Assembly (NCBI GenBank): GCA_028278325.1
Contig: JANQEO010000006.1
Location: 42,072 to 106,071, forward strand
Direction of reading: 5' to 3'
From: Candidatus Binatia bacterium
Lineage (GTDB): Bacteria; Desulfobacterota; Binatia; UBA1149; JAJCZL01
DNA: 64,000 bases
A model generated the notes under the pieces. The model was not told the origin of the DNA. It was given only the letters and a program-made list of their open reading frames with translations, and did not search any database. The position numbers and the translations under genes were made by a program. Positions 34,976 through 44,069 of this stretch are shown in pieces. The first letter of the stretch is position 1, and the number at the start of each line of letters is the position of its first letter.

Positions 34976-36262
34976 AACCGCGACGAACATCGCGGCAGCC
35001 ATGGCCGCGATACCCCACTGGCCCAGAGTCGGAACACAGACGCCCGAGCCGTCGCAGACGTCGACCACGGTCATCGGATCACCATCGTCACAACCGCTGC
35101 CGCCGGACTCGAAATCGCACGCGGGATCACAGCAATCGCCCCCCACCGTGCCGCCGTCGTCGCACTGCTCACCCGTCTCGAGGCGGCCGTCACCGCAGTC
35201 CGGGCAGGCGAATTTCTGTATCCGGTCGTTGCCGGTGTCGGCGGCGAATACGTTGGTGTCGGTGTCAACGGCTATACCGTTGGGCGTCACGAACTGACCG
35301 GCGGCGCCACCCTGAGTACCCCACTTGTCGAGGAACAGGCCGGTGGTTGAGAACTTCTGCACACGCTGGTTGCCGGCCTCGATGACGAAGAGATTGTCAC
35401 CACCGTCGACGTCGACATCGTTGGGGCCGAAGAACTCTCCGTCTCCGCTGCCGAAGATGTCGAACCCGATATCCATGGTCCCCAGCAGGAACACGAAGGC
35501 CCCGGTGGAAGTAAACTTCTGGACGCGGTGGTTACTGCTGTCGGCTACGTAGACGTCCCCGGCAGAGTCGATGGCGATGCCGCGAGGAAATGCCAAGCCG
35601 CCGTCGCCTACATCGAGCGGACCGAGACCGTCCGGGTCGACGCAACCGACCAGGTCGAACATCGTGCAGAAGGTTCCAAACTTGCCCAGGAATACTCCAC
35701 TGCTCGAGAAACGCTGGATGCGGTGGTTGGAACTGTCGGTGACGTAGATCTCCCCGCCCGGAGACACGGCCAGTCCGGCCGGATCGTGAAACTGCCCATC
35801 GCCGAGTTCCAACGGGCCGCCGCCGTCAGGATCGACGCAGCCTATGCTGGTGGCGAGAATGCACGGGGTTCCCCACTGGGTCAGATAGCTCCCGGTGCTG
35901 TCGAACTTCTGGACCCGGTCATTGTTCTGGTCGGCCACGTAGACGTTACCGGCACCATCCACGGTAACTGCGACGGGATTGTCGAACTGGCCGTTGCCCG
36001 CACCCAAGCTACCCCATTGCCTGATGAAATTGCCGTCACCGTCGAAGACCTGGATGCGGTCGTTGGCTGAGTCGGCGACGTAAACGTTACCTGCGCCGTC
36101 GACCGCCACGTCGTCGGGGGCCGTGAACTGCCCCACTCCCGCTCCTGTACCGCCCCATTCGTCCAGGAAGGTGCCGCATGCCGAGGCGGCGTGAGCGAAC
36201 GGGACAGCCCACATCGAAGAGATGCAGACCCACAGGACTAGGTAACGCAGCATTCCCGTCAT
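34943..36262 (-). CDS. NHL-repeat secreted protein with IPTL-CTERM sorting tail
   Basis: About 439 residues from the ATG at 36262 (36253 also possible). Signal peptide MLRYLVLWVCISSMWAVPFAHA is followed by about six NHL repeats (VDGAGNVYVADSANDRIQVF, GEIYVTDSSNHRIQRFSSSG, DNLFVIEAGNQRVQKFSTTG). A Cys-rich stalk (CGDGRLETGEQCDDGGTVG) leads to the C-terminal motif VPTLGQWGIAAMAAAM, a hydrophobic span and RRRRARA, i.e. an IPTL-CTERM signal thought to be recognised by an exosortase-like protein. A six-bladed surface or exopolysaccharide-linked propeller is likely. Its end overlaps the DUF502 gene by 33 nt. Confidence 0.9.
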   Translation of the reverse strand: MTGMLRYLVLWVCISSMWAVPFAHAASACGTFLDEWGGTGAGVGQFTAPDDVAVDGAGNVYVADSANDRIQVFDGDGNFIRQWGSLGAGNGQFDNPVAVTVDGAGNVYVADQNNDRVQKFDSTGSYLTQWGTPCILATSIGCVDPDGGGPLELGDGQFHDPAGLAVSPGGEIYVTDSSNHRIQRFSSSGVFLGKFGTFCTMFDLVGCVDPDGLGPLDVGDGGLAFPRGIAIDSAGDVYVADSSNHRVQKFTSTGAFVFLLGTMDIGFDIFGSGDGEFFGPNDVDVDGGDNLFVIEAGNQRVQKFSTTGLFLDKWGTQGGAAGQFVTPNGIAVDTDTNVFAADTGNDRIQKFACPDCGDGRLETGEQCDDGGTVGGDCCDPACDFESGGSGCDDGDPMTVVDVCDGSGVCVPTLGQWGIAAMAAAMFVAVLGLRRRRARA

Positions 36263-36361
36263 GGGCGCAAGGCGGCCGTCCGCACGCGGGATCGCGGCCG
36301 CACTCGACGATAACGCCGCGCTTCGCGCTTCGTCAATCACCCGAACGGGTCAAAGACGGGC

Positions 36362-38284
36362 TCAGGACCCGGAAGCCGCCGCCTTGGGAGGCTCGCCAGG
36401 CGACGGAGACAGCGTCGTGACCGGTCGCGGCTCGAAAGTCTCGGTCGTCCAACCCATGTCGAGGGCGCCTTCGTGCAGCCAGGCCTGGGAACCCTTGAGG
36501 ATCTCCCCGGCGAGCTTGGTCTTGGCGTCGTCCTCGTTGGCCCACAGATCCGCGAACAGCCTCTTGACCTTCCGCCGAGAGGCCTTGCAGAACAGATCCG
36601 TCAGTTCGAGCGCGTTGTTCGCGTTCGGATGGCCCTGATCGAGCATGTGCCGGGCACGCGAGACCGCAGCCGCCATGACGAACAGTTCCATTACGATATC
36701 CACGGCACGGAACAGGAAGCCCTGCTTACGCTCCATCTTGGCCTGGTACACCGTCATCCCGTGGAAGGACTCACGCGCCAGTTTTCGACTGGCACGGTCG
36801 ATGAAGCGCAGATGCGTAGCCAGCCTGCCCCAATCCGAGTAGCGGCTGAAGTTGCCCAGGCCCTTGAGCCACAGCTTCGGATACCAAATCGCATAGAACG
36901 CGAGCATCTTCGGCAGCGCAGCGGCCTTGGCCCCGAGACCCTTCTTCGGGTCGATCATCGCCCCTGCCACCTCGAGGTGTTTGTCGACGGCCTCTCTCGC
37001 CATGAACAGGTGCATGATCTCGCTCGAGCCTTCGAAGATCAGGTTGATGCGCGTATCACGCATCATGCGCTCCACCGGGATCGGCGCTTCGCCACGGGCG
37101 GCCAGCGAGCTCTCGGTCTCATAGCCCCTGCCGCCGCGTATCTGCAGAGTCTTGTCGACCAACTCCCAGCACCGGACGGTGTTCCACTCTTTGGCTGCCG
37201 CGGCCTCCAGGCGGATGTCGTAACCGCCTCGATCGGCCATGGCGCTCGACAGTATCGCCACGCTGTCCATGGCGAAGGCACTGGATGCCATTTCGGCGAG
37301 GTAGTGGCCGATGGCTTCGTGCTTGCCGATGGGCACCCCCCACTGGTTCCGGACGTTCGACCAGTTGGTGACGATGTTGAGGCACTGCTTGACGGCGCCC
37401 GTACAGGCGGCGGGTAAGGTCAAACGGCCGGTGTTGAGCGTGATCAACGCGATCTTCAGCCCCTTGCCCTCGTCACCGATCAGATCTTCGCGCGGAACGT
37501 AGACGTCTTTGAAGCTGATCACGCCGTTTGCCAGAGCCTTGAGCCCCATGAAGCGGGAGCGGTGCTCGACCTTGACGCCCTCCGTAGAGGTGTCGACCAC
37601 GAAGGCGCTGATCTTGTTCGTGTCGGGGTGTCTCGCCATGACGACGAGCAGCTCGGCCAGCGTTCCGTTCGTGCACCACAACTTCTCGCCGTTGAGGAGA
37701 TAGCCGTCACCATGGGACACGACGATCGTTGACAAACTCGCCGGGTCGGATCCGACGTGGGGCTCGGTCAGAGCAAAGGCGGAAATGGCCCCTTTGGCGC
37801 AACGGGTGAGGTACTTCTGCTTCTGCTCCTCGGTGCCGAAGAGCTTGAGCGGCTGAGGGATGCCGATCGATTGGTGAGCCGACAGCAATGCTGAAATGTT
37901 GGCATCGTAACTGCCGACCATCTCCATGGCCTTGCAGTACTCGGAAACCGAGAAACCGAGGCCGCCGTACTCGGTGGGAATCTTGATTCCGAACGCGCCG
38001 AGCTTCCTGAGGCCGTCGATGACTTGCTCGGGGTACTCACCCGTCTCGTCGATCTCGGCCGAATCCACCTCGTTACGTAGGAAGTCCGAGAGCGCCGTGT
38101 AGAACGACTCGAATTCCGGGCTGTCGGCCTCACGCTCGGGAAACGGGTGAATCAGAGGCAAAGCAAGGTTGCCGAGGAACAACTCCCGGACGAAGGTGCG
38201 ACCGGCCCATTCGGTCTCACGCGCCTCTTCGGCTACCCGCCGAGACTCTTCTTCGCTGGTCATGGTCGGTTTCTCGTTGCTCAT
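36362..38284 (-). CDS. Large acyl-CoA dehydrogenase (very-long-chain type)
   Basis: 640 residues. Residues 40-430 are the acyl-CoA dehydrogenase core (GAFGIKIPTEYGGLGFSVSE, FALTEPHVGSDPASLSTI, LTLPAACTGAVKQCLNIVTN, ITLIR-type ANRINLIFEGSSEIMHLFMA), then about 190 residues of the C-terminal helical extension found in VLCAD/ACAD9-like enzymes. The GEGLKIALITLNTGR block is typical. GGGGGTTCAG precedes the ATG. It may act in oxidation of long-chain or unusual acyl chains together with the other lipid enzymes of the region. Confidence 0.93.
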   Translation of the reverse strand: MSNEKPTMTSEEESRRVAEEARETEWAGRTFVRELFLGNLALPLIHPFPEREADSPEFESFYTALSDFLRNEVDSAEIDETGEYPEQVIDGLRKLGAFGIKIPTEYGGLGFSVSEYCKAMEMVGSYDANISALLSAHQSIGIPQPLKLFGTEEQKQKYLTRCAKGAISAFALTEPHVGSDPASLSTIVVSHGDGYLLNGEKLWCTNGTLAELLVVMARHPDTNKISAFVVDTSTEGVKVEHRSRFMGLKALANGVISFKDVYVPREDLIGDEGKGLKIALITLNTGRLTLPAACTGAVKQCLNIVTNWSNVRNQWGVPIGKHEAIGHYLAEMASSAFAMDSVAILSSAMADRGGYDIRLEAAAAKEWNTVRCWELVDKTLQIRGGRGYETESSLAARGEAPIPVERMMRDTRINLIFEGSSEIMHLFMAREAVDKHLEVAGAMIDPKKGLGAKAAALPKMLAFYAIWYPKLWLKGLGNFSRYSDWGRLATHLRFIDRASRKLARESFHGMTVYQAKMERKQGFLFRAVDIVMELFVMAAAVSRARHMLDQGHPNANNALELTDLFCKASRRKVKRLFADLWANEDDAKTKLAGEILKGSQAWLHEGALDMGWTTETFEPRPVTTLSPSPGEPPKAAASGS

Positions 38285-38676
38285 CTGAACCCCCGTGCTC
38301 GCACTTAGATTTTCGGCGGCCGTAGCCCCGCCAAGGGCTAAGCCGTGAAACTTAAACCGGATTCGGCGCTGAATCCAGGGTGGGACCGGAGAGCCCCTGG
38401 AAGTGGTGAACTAGCGGCGACGGACGCGTCTACACCGGCGACACCGGGATGCCCGGCGGAACGGACGCCATCGGGTTACCCTGATGCCACGGCTCTTCTC
38501 GTGCAGTTCGCCCGCCGCCGCCGCATTGCACGTCGGGCTTAGGGAGGCAGACCCGCGCGGCAGCTGAAGCTACAACCCGAGTATAATTCGGCCGGGGTCA
38601 CGGGCGGTAGTCGAAAGAAGCTCCATAGTTCGACTTGTCTCACTGGAGCCGGAGAAACAGCGGTGTCGGCACATAG
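38285..38676. other. About 390-nt stretch without a clear gene
   Basis: No frame here has family-like content; a plus-strand 65-codon frame (38345-38542) starts with GTG and has no recognisable domain or ribosome binding site. A consensus TATAAT at 38582-38587 (plus) has no obvious -35. A perfect 9-bp stem-loop (GCCTGCATG / CATGCAGGC) at 38677-38702 follows but lacks a T-run on either strand. I searched for a selC tRNA and a cobalamin riboswitch and saw none. Confidence 0.5.
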
Positions 38677-38708
38677 GCCTGCATGCCTAAACTCATGCAG
38701 GCGCCTAA

Positions 38709-39965
38709 TCAGTTACCGAAACAAAGCCCGTCCCCGCCCGAATTGCACCTCACCAAGAAGCCGTGGCCGGCCAGCATCGCGTTGCCCGAGGCATCGGTGA
38801 TGCTGGCGTCGATGATCTCTACACTTACCCACTCCACGCCGTCGGCCAGCGTTACAAAGGGCTCCTTGAACTTCGCCCGTCCGTCCTCTGCAACGACGGC
38901 ACTACTGACTACTTGGTCGACCGCAGTACACATGCCACCGGCGCAAGCAGCATCCTTGAATGTGGCCCGATACAAGGTCTGGAGGGTCAGCGGCCCACTG
39001 TAGGGACGTCCGCTGCACGACAAGAGCCCGACGAAGCGGCCCACGGCCATCAGGCCCTTCCTGCTCTTGAGGTAGCGTAGCTTCCTGAAGCCCGGCCCCG
39101 GGTCGGTCAACACGGCATTGTCGGGATCGCTGCCGCAGTCGGAGAGTCGCACCGGCGTCGAGCAGGCCGCCCGCCCTTGAGTAGTAGTGGTATCGGCGCC
39201 CGCGGCCGGGCATGGCTCGTAGGGCGGCACCACGCGCGATTCCCACTTGGACGCTATCTTCGGGAATCCCGGCCGGGGTGCATTCTTGTCGCGCGCGAGC
39301 AACAAGCCCGGCGTAAGCAACCGATTCCCTGCAAGGTCGAGCACGTCGAAGGTCGAGGCCACGCCCGTCCAGGGCAGCTCCGTAGGCAAGGCGGGAGCGC
39401 CCCCGGCCGTGAGTATGTCGTTGGCATCCTGGGCGCCTTTACACTTGCCCTTCTTGCATTCGAGAGTGTACTCGACCGACACCTCGGGCACCGAGCACAA
39501 TCCACCCGCGCATGCAGGGTCGTTGAGCGTCATCCTGAAATCCGTCAGTGCGCCCAGCTGACCCGTATAGGGAACACCCTGGCAGGTCTGGAGATCCTTG
39601 GTCTTGAACACCGAACGCAGATCGATGCGCCCGAGCTTTCTGGTCAGCTTGCGACCACTGGGCCTGACTCGATAGGTCGCCTTGGATTTCGGACCGAGCT
39701 TGAGCGCCGTGTCCGGGTGGCCGTCGCAATCGGACGTGAACTTGACCAAAGAACAGGCCGGCACCCCTGTAGCAGTCGCGGTGTCGGCATCGGCGGGATC
39801 GCAGCGAGTCAGAGACGGAACAAAAGAGCCCAGATCGAAGTGTTCGGCTGACGCCTCCTTCGAAGCCCCAGCCAGAGACAAAACGATCGCGAGCAACCCG
39901 CCCGCCCAAACGGAACCAGCGCCGGCAAGACGGGCGAATGGTCCCCTGTTCGCTACTCGAGCCAT
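38709..39965 (-). CDS. Secreted Cys-rich protein with tandem duplicated domain
   Basis: About 418 residues from the ATG at 39965, which has AAGGAGG 8 nt upstream (the frame stays open to 40103). Signal peptide ending ASAEHF. Two copies of one roughly 130-residue domain share blocks: copy 1 CDPADADTATATGVPACSLV, TCQGVPYTGQLGALTDFRMT, ACAGGLCSVPE; copy 2 CPAAGADTTTTQGRAACSTP, SCSGRPYSGPLTLQTLYRAT, ACAGGMCTAVD. Each has about six Cys at matching places, implying conserved disulfides, and a strand-rich region (KLGRIDLRSVFK / MAVGRFVGLLSC). No database family is recognised. It is likely periplasmic or surface-located. Confidence 0.75.
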   Translation of the reverse strand: MARVANRGPFARLAGAGSVWAGGLLAIVLSLAGASKEASAEHFDLGSFVPSLTRCDPADADTATATGVPACSLVKFTSDCDGHPDTALKLGPKSKATYRVRPSGRKLTRKLGRIDLRSVFKTKDLQTCQGVPYTGQLGALTDFRMTLNDPACAGGLCSVPEVSVEYTLECKKGKCKGAQDANDILTAGGAPALPTELPWTGVASTFDVLDLAGNRLLTPGLLLARDKNAPRPGFPKIASKWESRVVPPYEPCPAAGADTTTTQGRAACSTPVRLSDCGSDPDNAVLTDPGPGFRKLRYLKSRKGLMAVGRFVGLLSCSGRPYSGPLTLQTLYRATFKDAACAGGMCTAVDQVVSSAVVAEDGRAKFKEPFVTLADGVEWVSVEIIDASITDASGNAMLAGHGFLVRCNSGGDGLCFGN

Positions 39966-40209
39966 GACGTAGTCCTCCTTGTTCGCCACCACGATGATCG
40001 CGCAGTCAGGCAGGGACCACTTGTGACATCGAGACCCACAAGCAGCCATACCTCGCGGTGCCTGCGCGCCGCGGACAGCCTGCCTCGCCCTGCCTGACCC
40101 CAAGTACGGCCAGGGCTTAGAGGTTTAGGATTCAGCCGTTTGGGGCCGAAAGTTAAACTAGTCTTTGAGATTGTGCGTGGGCTCCCCCGCGCCGGGCCGG
40201 GCGCTGCGA

Positions 40210-41535
40210 CTAGGCCACGCGACCGGGGGCGTGGTGGATAGAGTGCAAGTAGGCGGCGCGCACGACGATCAGCAAGAGTGCGGTCGTCGCAAGGCCGTTG
40301 ACGACGGCGGGCATCCTCAGCCATAAGCCGGACAGCTGTAGGCATTCTACGGCCCGGTGGGAAGCGAAGAAGTTCAACACCGGAACGCAGAGGCAAAACA
40401 GAGCCGCCCACCGCAGGCGGGCTTGCGGGTCGGAGCGCCGATGGCTCAACCACAGGGTATCGGCGACCAGCCCAACCGCCATACACGCCAAGAGCAGGCA
40501 GTCGTAAGCTTGGTGATAGGTACAGGTGATCGCCGCGATGCAGATCAAGTTGAAAGAGAGCGCGTCGCGGGCATGGCCCGGCTCGCTCGCAGCGAGGCGC
40601 CGCAAGGCCCAGCCGCTGAGCCCGAGAATAGGCACGGCCACCGAGGCCTGCTCCAACGGCGTCAGCGTCCGTCCCATCGCATGCGATACCAGCGACACCG
40701 TATCGACCAGAGGAGGCAGGCTCGCGGGATCCAGGAACACGCGACCCCAGGCCGCGGAGTTGGCGCTGATCGACGAAAGCAACGGCCCCACTCCACCCGC
40801 CGCGTCACTCAAGCCGGCGGCAGCCAGCAGAGAAGCCGTACCAGCGATCGCGCCGGCAAGGACCACGGCGCGGAAATCCCCCCGTACCAGCATCAAGACC
40901 GCGATAGGCCCTCCGAAGTTGGGCTTGGACATGGTGACGGCAAGGGCCAATGCCGCAAGCAAGGGACTACGGCGGCTCAAGGACAGCGCGGCGTAGGCGC
41001 ACAAAGCCATCTGGGCGGCCTGCTGGCCGAGAAGGAAGTTCATCTGCCCCGGCCTCGTCACAAGCAAGAGACCGCCGAGAGCGGCGACAGCCGCCGTCCC
41101 GGGCCTGAACCTCGCCACGCGGCACGACGCCAGGGCCAAGCCCATGGTCAGGCAGGCCACGAACACGGCGTAAGCCGCCTCCGCCGTGGCCAGCGGCAAC
41201 ATGGCCAAAGGCGAGTACATGAGAAGATGGGATGGCAGATAGGGTGCGAACTGCCGGCTGGCCGGGTACTTGTCGAGGTAGACGCCGGTGTCGTAGGGAT
41301 TGTCTCCGGAGAGGAAAGCCGAGGCCGGAAAGTAGATCTGGTTTCGGAAGTCCATCAGCACCCAGCCGTCATTGCCCGGCTGGGCATGCGAGAAGTGAAG
41401 ACTCCAGGCGCGGCCGCCCACTATCGCGAACGCCGCGACCGCAATCACGACGGCCACGATCACACTCGAGCGACTGCTCAGGATCGAGAGCAGACTCGGA
41501 TCAGCGTCGATGCGATCGGATGGGCTCGGAGCCAT
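40210..41535 (-). CDS. GT87/DUF2029-type polyprenyl-phosphate glycosyltransferase
   Basis: 441 residues with about ten membrane segments. The N-terminal periplasmic loop MDFRNQIYFPASAFLSGDNP then PYDTGVYL and PYLPSHLLMYSPLAMLPL is characteristic of DUF2029/GT87 (PimE-like) mannosyl or arabinosyl transferases, with the catalytic acidic residue expected in FRNQIYF... DNPYD. Third gene of the minus-strand cluster with a GT2 (4-nt spacing) and an ArnA-like epimerase upstream. Confidence 0.85.
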   Translation of the reverse strand: MAPSPSDRIDADPSLLSILSSRSSVIVAVVIAVAAFAIVGGRAWSLHFSHAQPGNDGWVLMDFRNQIYFPASAFLSGDNPYDTGVYLDKYPASRQFAPYLPSHLLMYSPLAMLPLATAEAAYAVFVACLTMGLALASCRVARFRPGTAAVAALGGLLLVTRPGQMNFLLGQQAAQMALCAYAALSLSRRSPLLAALALAVTMSKPNFGGPIAVLMLVRGDFRAVVLAGAIAGTASLLAAAGLSDAAGGVGPLLSSISANSAAWGRVFLDPASLPPLVDTVSLVSHAMGRTLTPLEQASVAVPILGLSGWALRRLAASEPGHARDALSFNLICIAAITCTYHQAYDCLLLACMAVGLVADTLWLSHRRSDPQARLRWAALFCLCVPVLNFFASHRAVECLQLSGLWLRMPAVVNGLATTALLLIVVRAAYLHSIHHAPGRVA

Positions 41536-41538
41536 GGC

Positions 41539-42285
41539 CTAGGTCGTGGGGTTATAGTGTCCGACCACGTACTTTGCCAGGACCCTCAGCGCCTTGAGCC
41601 CGTACACGACAGGGTTGAGATATGAAACTTCGTCGCCGTAGCGGGTGGGAATGGCGAGTTCGTTGATGACCAAGGCTCGCTTGCGCGCGTAAGCGATGAA
41701 CTCCAAGTCGAAGTCGAAGTAGCCACTGAGTTCGCTGACCGGAACGGTTGCGACGGCGCGGCGGCTGTATACGAGAAACCCGGAGTGGTAATCGGTCAGG
41801 CTCAAACCGAACACTCGGTTCTCTATCCAGGTAAGGCACTTCCCGGCAAGCCACTTGTAACGCGGCATCCCGCCCGCAAGAGCCCCACCGTCTTTGTGAC
41901 GGGAACCCTGCAGGACGTCGATGCCGAATCGCTGCATATGCCGCACGAAGTCCAGCAACGCCTCCGGGGGATACTGCCCGTCTGCATGCAGGCAAGCGAT
42001 GTAGTCGGTGCCGAGCCCCCGGCAAACCTCGAGCCCTTTGCGTACGGCGGCGCCGTAACCACGGTTGGCGGGGAAAGAACAGATCTGAAGCTTCGGGTAC
42101 TTCCCCTGGAGTCCGCGCAGAACCTCGGCCGTTGCATCTTGGGAGCCGTCGTCGACGACGGTGACGGCCTCGATGATGTCCCAGGTCTCGCCGGGGATGC
42201 GCTCTAGAACACCCTCTATAGTAGCGGCCGCGTTATACGCCGGCACGAAGACCGACAACGGCAAGGGTGCACGGTCAGCGCCCAT
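41539..42285 (-). CDS. Glycosyltransferase family 2, polyprenyl-phosphate type
   Basis: 248 residues: LSVFVPAYNAAATIEGVLER, AVTVVDDGSQDATAEVLRGL, FPANRGYGAAVRKGLEVCRG, LHADGQYPPEALLDFV (DxD-like DGQ), GSRHKDGGALAGGMPRYKWL and SLTDYHSGFLVYSRRAVATV. This series is that of dolichol-phosphate mannosyltransferase-like and ArnC-like enzymes, which load sugar onto polyprenyl phosphate for a membrane transferase such as the GT87 protein encoded directly downstream. No membrane segments at the C-terminus. Confidence 0.92.
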   Translation of the reverse strand: MGADRAPLPLSVFVPAYNAAATIEGVLERIPGETWDIIEAVTVVDDGSQDATAEVLRGLQGKYPKLQICSFPANRGYGAAVRKGLEVCRGLGTDYIACLHADGQYPPEALLDFVRHMQRFGIDVLQGSRHKDGGALAGGMPRYKWLAGKCLTWIENRVFGLSLTDYHSGFLVYSRRAVATVPVSELSGYFDFDLEFIAYARKRALVINELAIPTRYGDEVSYLNPVVYGLKALRVLAKYVVGHYNPTT

Positions 42286-42298
42286 CAGGCTGGATGAC

Positions 42299-43444
42299 TC
42301 AGCCGGCCTGACGGCGCGAGACAGCGTAGTGGTCGTGATAGTAGGTCATCGTCTCGAGCAGCGTTTCCTCGAGCGACACCGACGGGGTCCAGCCGAGTAG
42401 GTCGCGGGCTTTGTCGAGGCGCGGCATGCGGCGGTCACAATCCTCGTAGCCCGGTCCGTAGAAATCCCGGGCACTCACGCTCTCGATGGGATGCTTCAGG
42501 AAGGAATCGTCCCCCGTGATCCTGGCGTAGATCTTCCGCATGAGGTCGGCGAGCTCCGCCATGGTCACCTCATTGTCTCGATTCCCCACGTTGAACGCTT
42601 GGTTGGCAGCACTTTGCGGCTTTTCGAGCATCAGTACGATTGCTCGAATCGCGTCGCGTATCGACACGATCGTCCTTCTTGCCGAACCGCCATCGACCAG
42701 GCGCATCGGCTCACCGTGCAGTAGTGCTTTCATGAAACAGGCCAGCACCCGCGGCGTGCCCTCCCCGTCCTGGCCCGGAATGAAATCCATGCGCGGCCCG
42801 AAGAAATTTAGGGGCCGAACGATGGTATAGGGCATGCCGAGCTGGGCATGGTGCGCGTAGATGTAGCGCTCGAGGAGCTGCTTGGCGCAGGCGTAGGTCC
42901 AGCGTTGGCTCGATAGCGGCCCCATCAGGAACGGGGTCTCGTCCTCGTCAAGTTCGTACAAGGCAGCGTCGCAATCGTAGTCTCCGGGGGAGACGTAGCT
43001 CGCAAGTGTTCGGCCGTAGACCTCGCTGGTAGAGAAATGAATCAGCCATTTCCCCGCCTCGGCACAGATCTCCACGACCTTGTAACTGTCCAAGAAGTTC
43101 GAGCGAATTACCGTGATGGGGTCGGTGTTGTATTCGGCCGGGTTACAGATCGCAGCAAGGTTGATGACCGCGTCTGCAGCCTCCACGCACTCATGCAGGT
43201 CGTCGAGGCCGCTCGGTTCGTTGAGCATGGCCCGGCGAAGCTTGAAGTTCGGTGCGTCGAGCCAGTGCCTGATCTTGTCGGGACGGGGATCCCAGCCGTC
43301 GACCCGGACCGACGGGTCCACCAGCAACGTGTCGAGCAAATGGCTACCGATGTAACCGCCGCACCCCAGCAGGACGAGCCGTGCATCGCGCGTGAGTGGT
43401 CGGTCTGCAACCTTCACGGGCGCGGGATGTTCGCGGGCAGCCAC
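42299..43444 (-). CDS. NAD-dependent epimerase/decarboxylase, ArnA C-domain-like
   Basis: 381 residues, GTG start. Rossmann motif LLGCGGYIGSHLLDTL; then HFSTSEVYGRT (Ser-Glu pair of the decarboxylase group), the catalytic YACAKQLLERY (Tyr-x-x-x-Lys), RPLNFFGPRMD, and VSIRDAIRAIV at the position of the ArnA TDIRD arginine. These motifs group it with the UDP-glucuronic acid oxidase/decarboxylase domain of ArnA, so the product could be a UDP-4-keto-pentose or a related nucleotide sugar; true substrate unknown. It heads the epimerase-GT2-GT87 cluster, whose logic is: make a nucleotide sugar, load it on a lipid carrier, then transfer it outside. Confidence 0.82.
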   Translation of the reverse strand: MAAREHPAPVKVADRPLTRDARLVLLGCGGYIGSHLLDTLLVDPSVRVDGWDPRPDKIRHWLDAPNFKLRRAMLNEPSGLDDLHECVEAADAVINLAAICNPAEYNTDPITVIRSNFLDSYKVVEICAEAGKWLIHFSTSEVYGRTLASYVSPGDYDCDAALYELDEDETPFLMGPLSSQRWTYACAKQLLERYIYAHHAQLGMPYTIVRPLNFFGPRMDFIPGQDGEGTPRVLACFMKALLHGEPMRLVDGGSARRTIVSIRDAIRAIVLMLEKPQSAANQAFNVGNRDNEVTMAELADLMRKIYARITGDDSFLKHPIESVSARDFYGPGYEDCDRRMPRLDKARDLLGWTPSVSLEETLLETMTYYHDHYAVSRRQAG

Positions 43445-43667
43445 CTCAGAGGAACCTCAGAGTCTCGATTTTAGACACATGGGTGCGTGGACGCGAAGAG
43501 GCTGGCGAGACCCCACGCAAGGAAATCTCGCGCCTATAAAGCAAACGCATGGGAGACCTATACATGCGACCTGCCGCCTGGTGACATCCGTCGTCGTGCG
43601 CTAACGTCGGCCCGCCGAAAATCACGCCGGGCCGGGCCAAGTCCTCGACCGGCCAAGTGAGGTCGCC

Positions 43668-44069
43668 ATGAGAATTCTCCTGTGGGTACTCGGTCTTTTG
43701 AACATCGCCAACGGCGGGTGGATGCTGTTCGGGCCGGAGGCCTGGTATCACGAGCTTCCCGCCGGAGTACCGGACACGGGCCCTCTGAACCACCACTTCG
43801 TACGTGACATCGGGGCCGCGTTCGTGACCTTCGGCGTCATGCTTTGTGTTGCGGCCGAAAGCCCCAAGGTTGGCCGGTTCGCTGTCGCCATGGTCGCGCT
43901 CTTTCTCGGGCTTCACGCCGCCATCCATGTCTTCGACCTCTTGACCGGGCGGCTGGACTTCGACCATTGGCTCATCGACATGCCTGGCGTGTTCGTCCCG
44001 GCCCTGCTTGCAGGGATACTCTGCATGCCCCGATGGTGGCAGAAGGCGTCGACCGGAGGAGGCTACTGA
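43668..44069 (+). CDS. Four-segment membrane protein (DUF4345/DoxX-like)
   Basis: 133 residues with four membrane segments (ILLWVLGLLNIANGGWMLFG, HFVRDIGAAFVTFGVMLCV, VAMVALFLGLHAAIHVFDLL, MPGVFVPALLAGILC). FVRDIGAAFVTFG is a DUF4345/DoxX-like signature; HxxxHVFDLL has two His in the membrane. GTGAGG precedes the ATG. The TGA stop is followed at once by the ATG of selenoprotein B in the same frame, so the two are translated as a unit. The function is unknown; a membrane redox partner is inference. Confidence 0.8.
   Translation: MRILLWVLGLLNIANGGWMLFGPEAWYHELPAGVPDTGPLNHHFVRDIGAAFVTFGVMLCVAAESPKVGRFAVAMVALFLGLHAAIHVFDLLTGRLDFDHWLIDMPGVFVPALLAGILCMPRWWQKASTGGGY

Noticed and set aside
38677..38702. 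Rho-independent terminator of the 38709 gene
   Set aside because: The stem is perfect but no T-run follows on the minus strand, so I list it only as a stem-loop.
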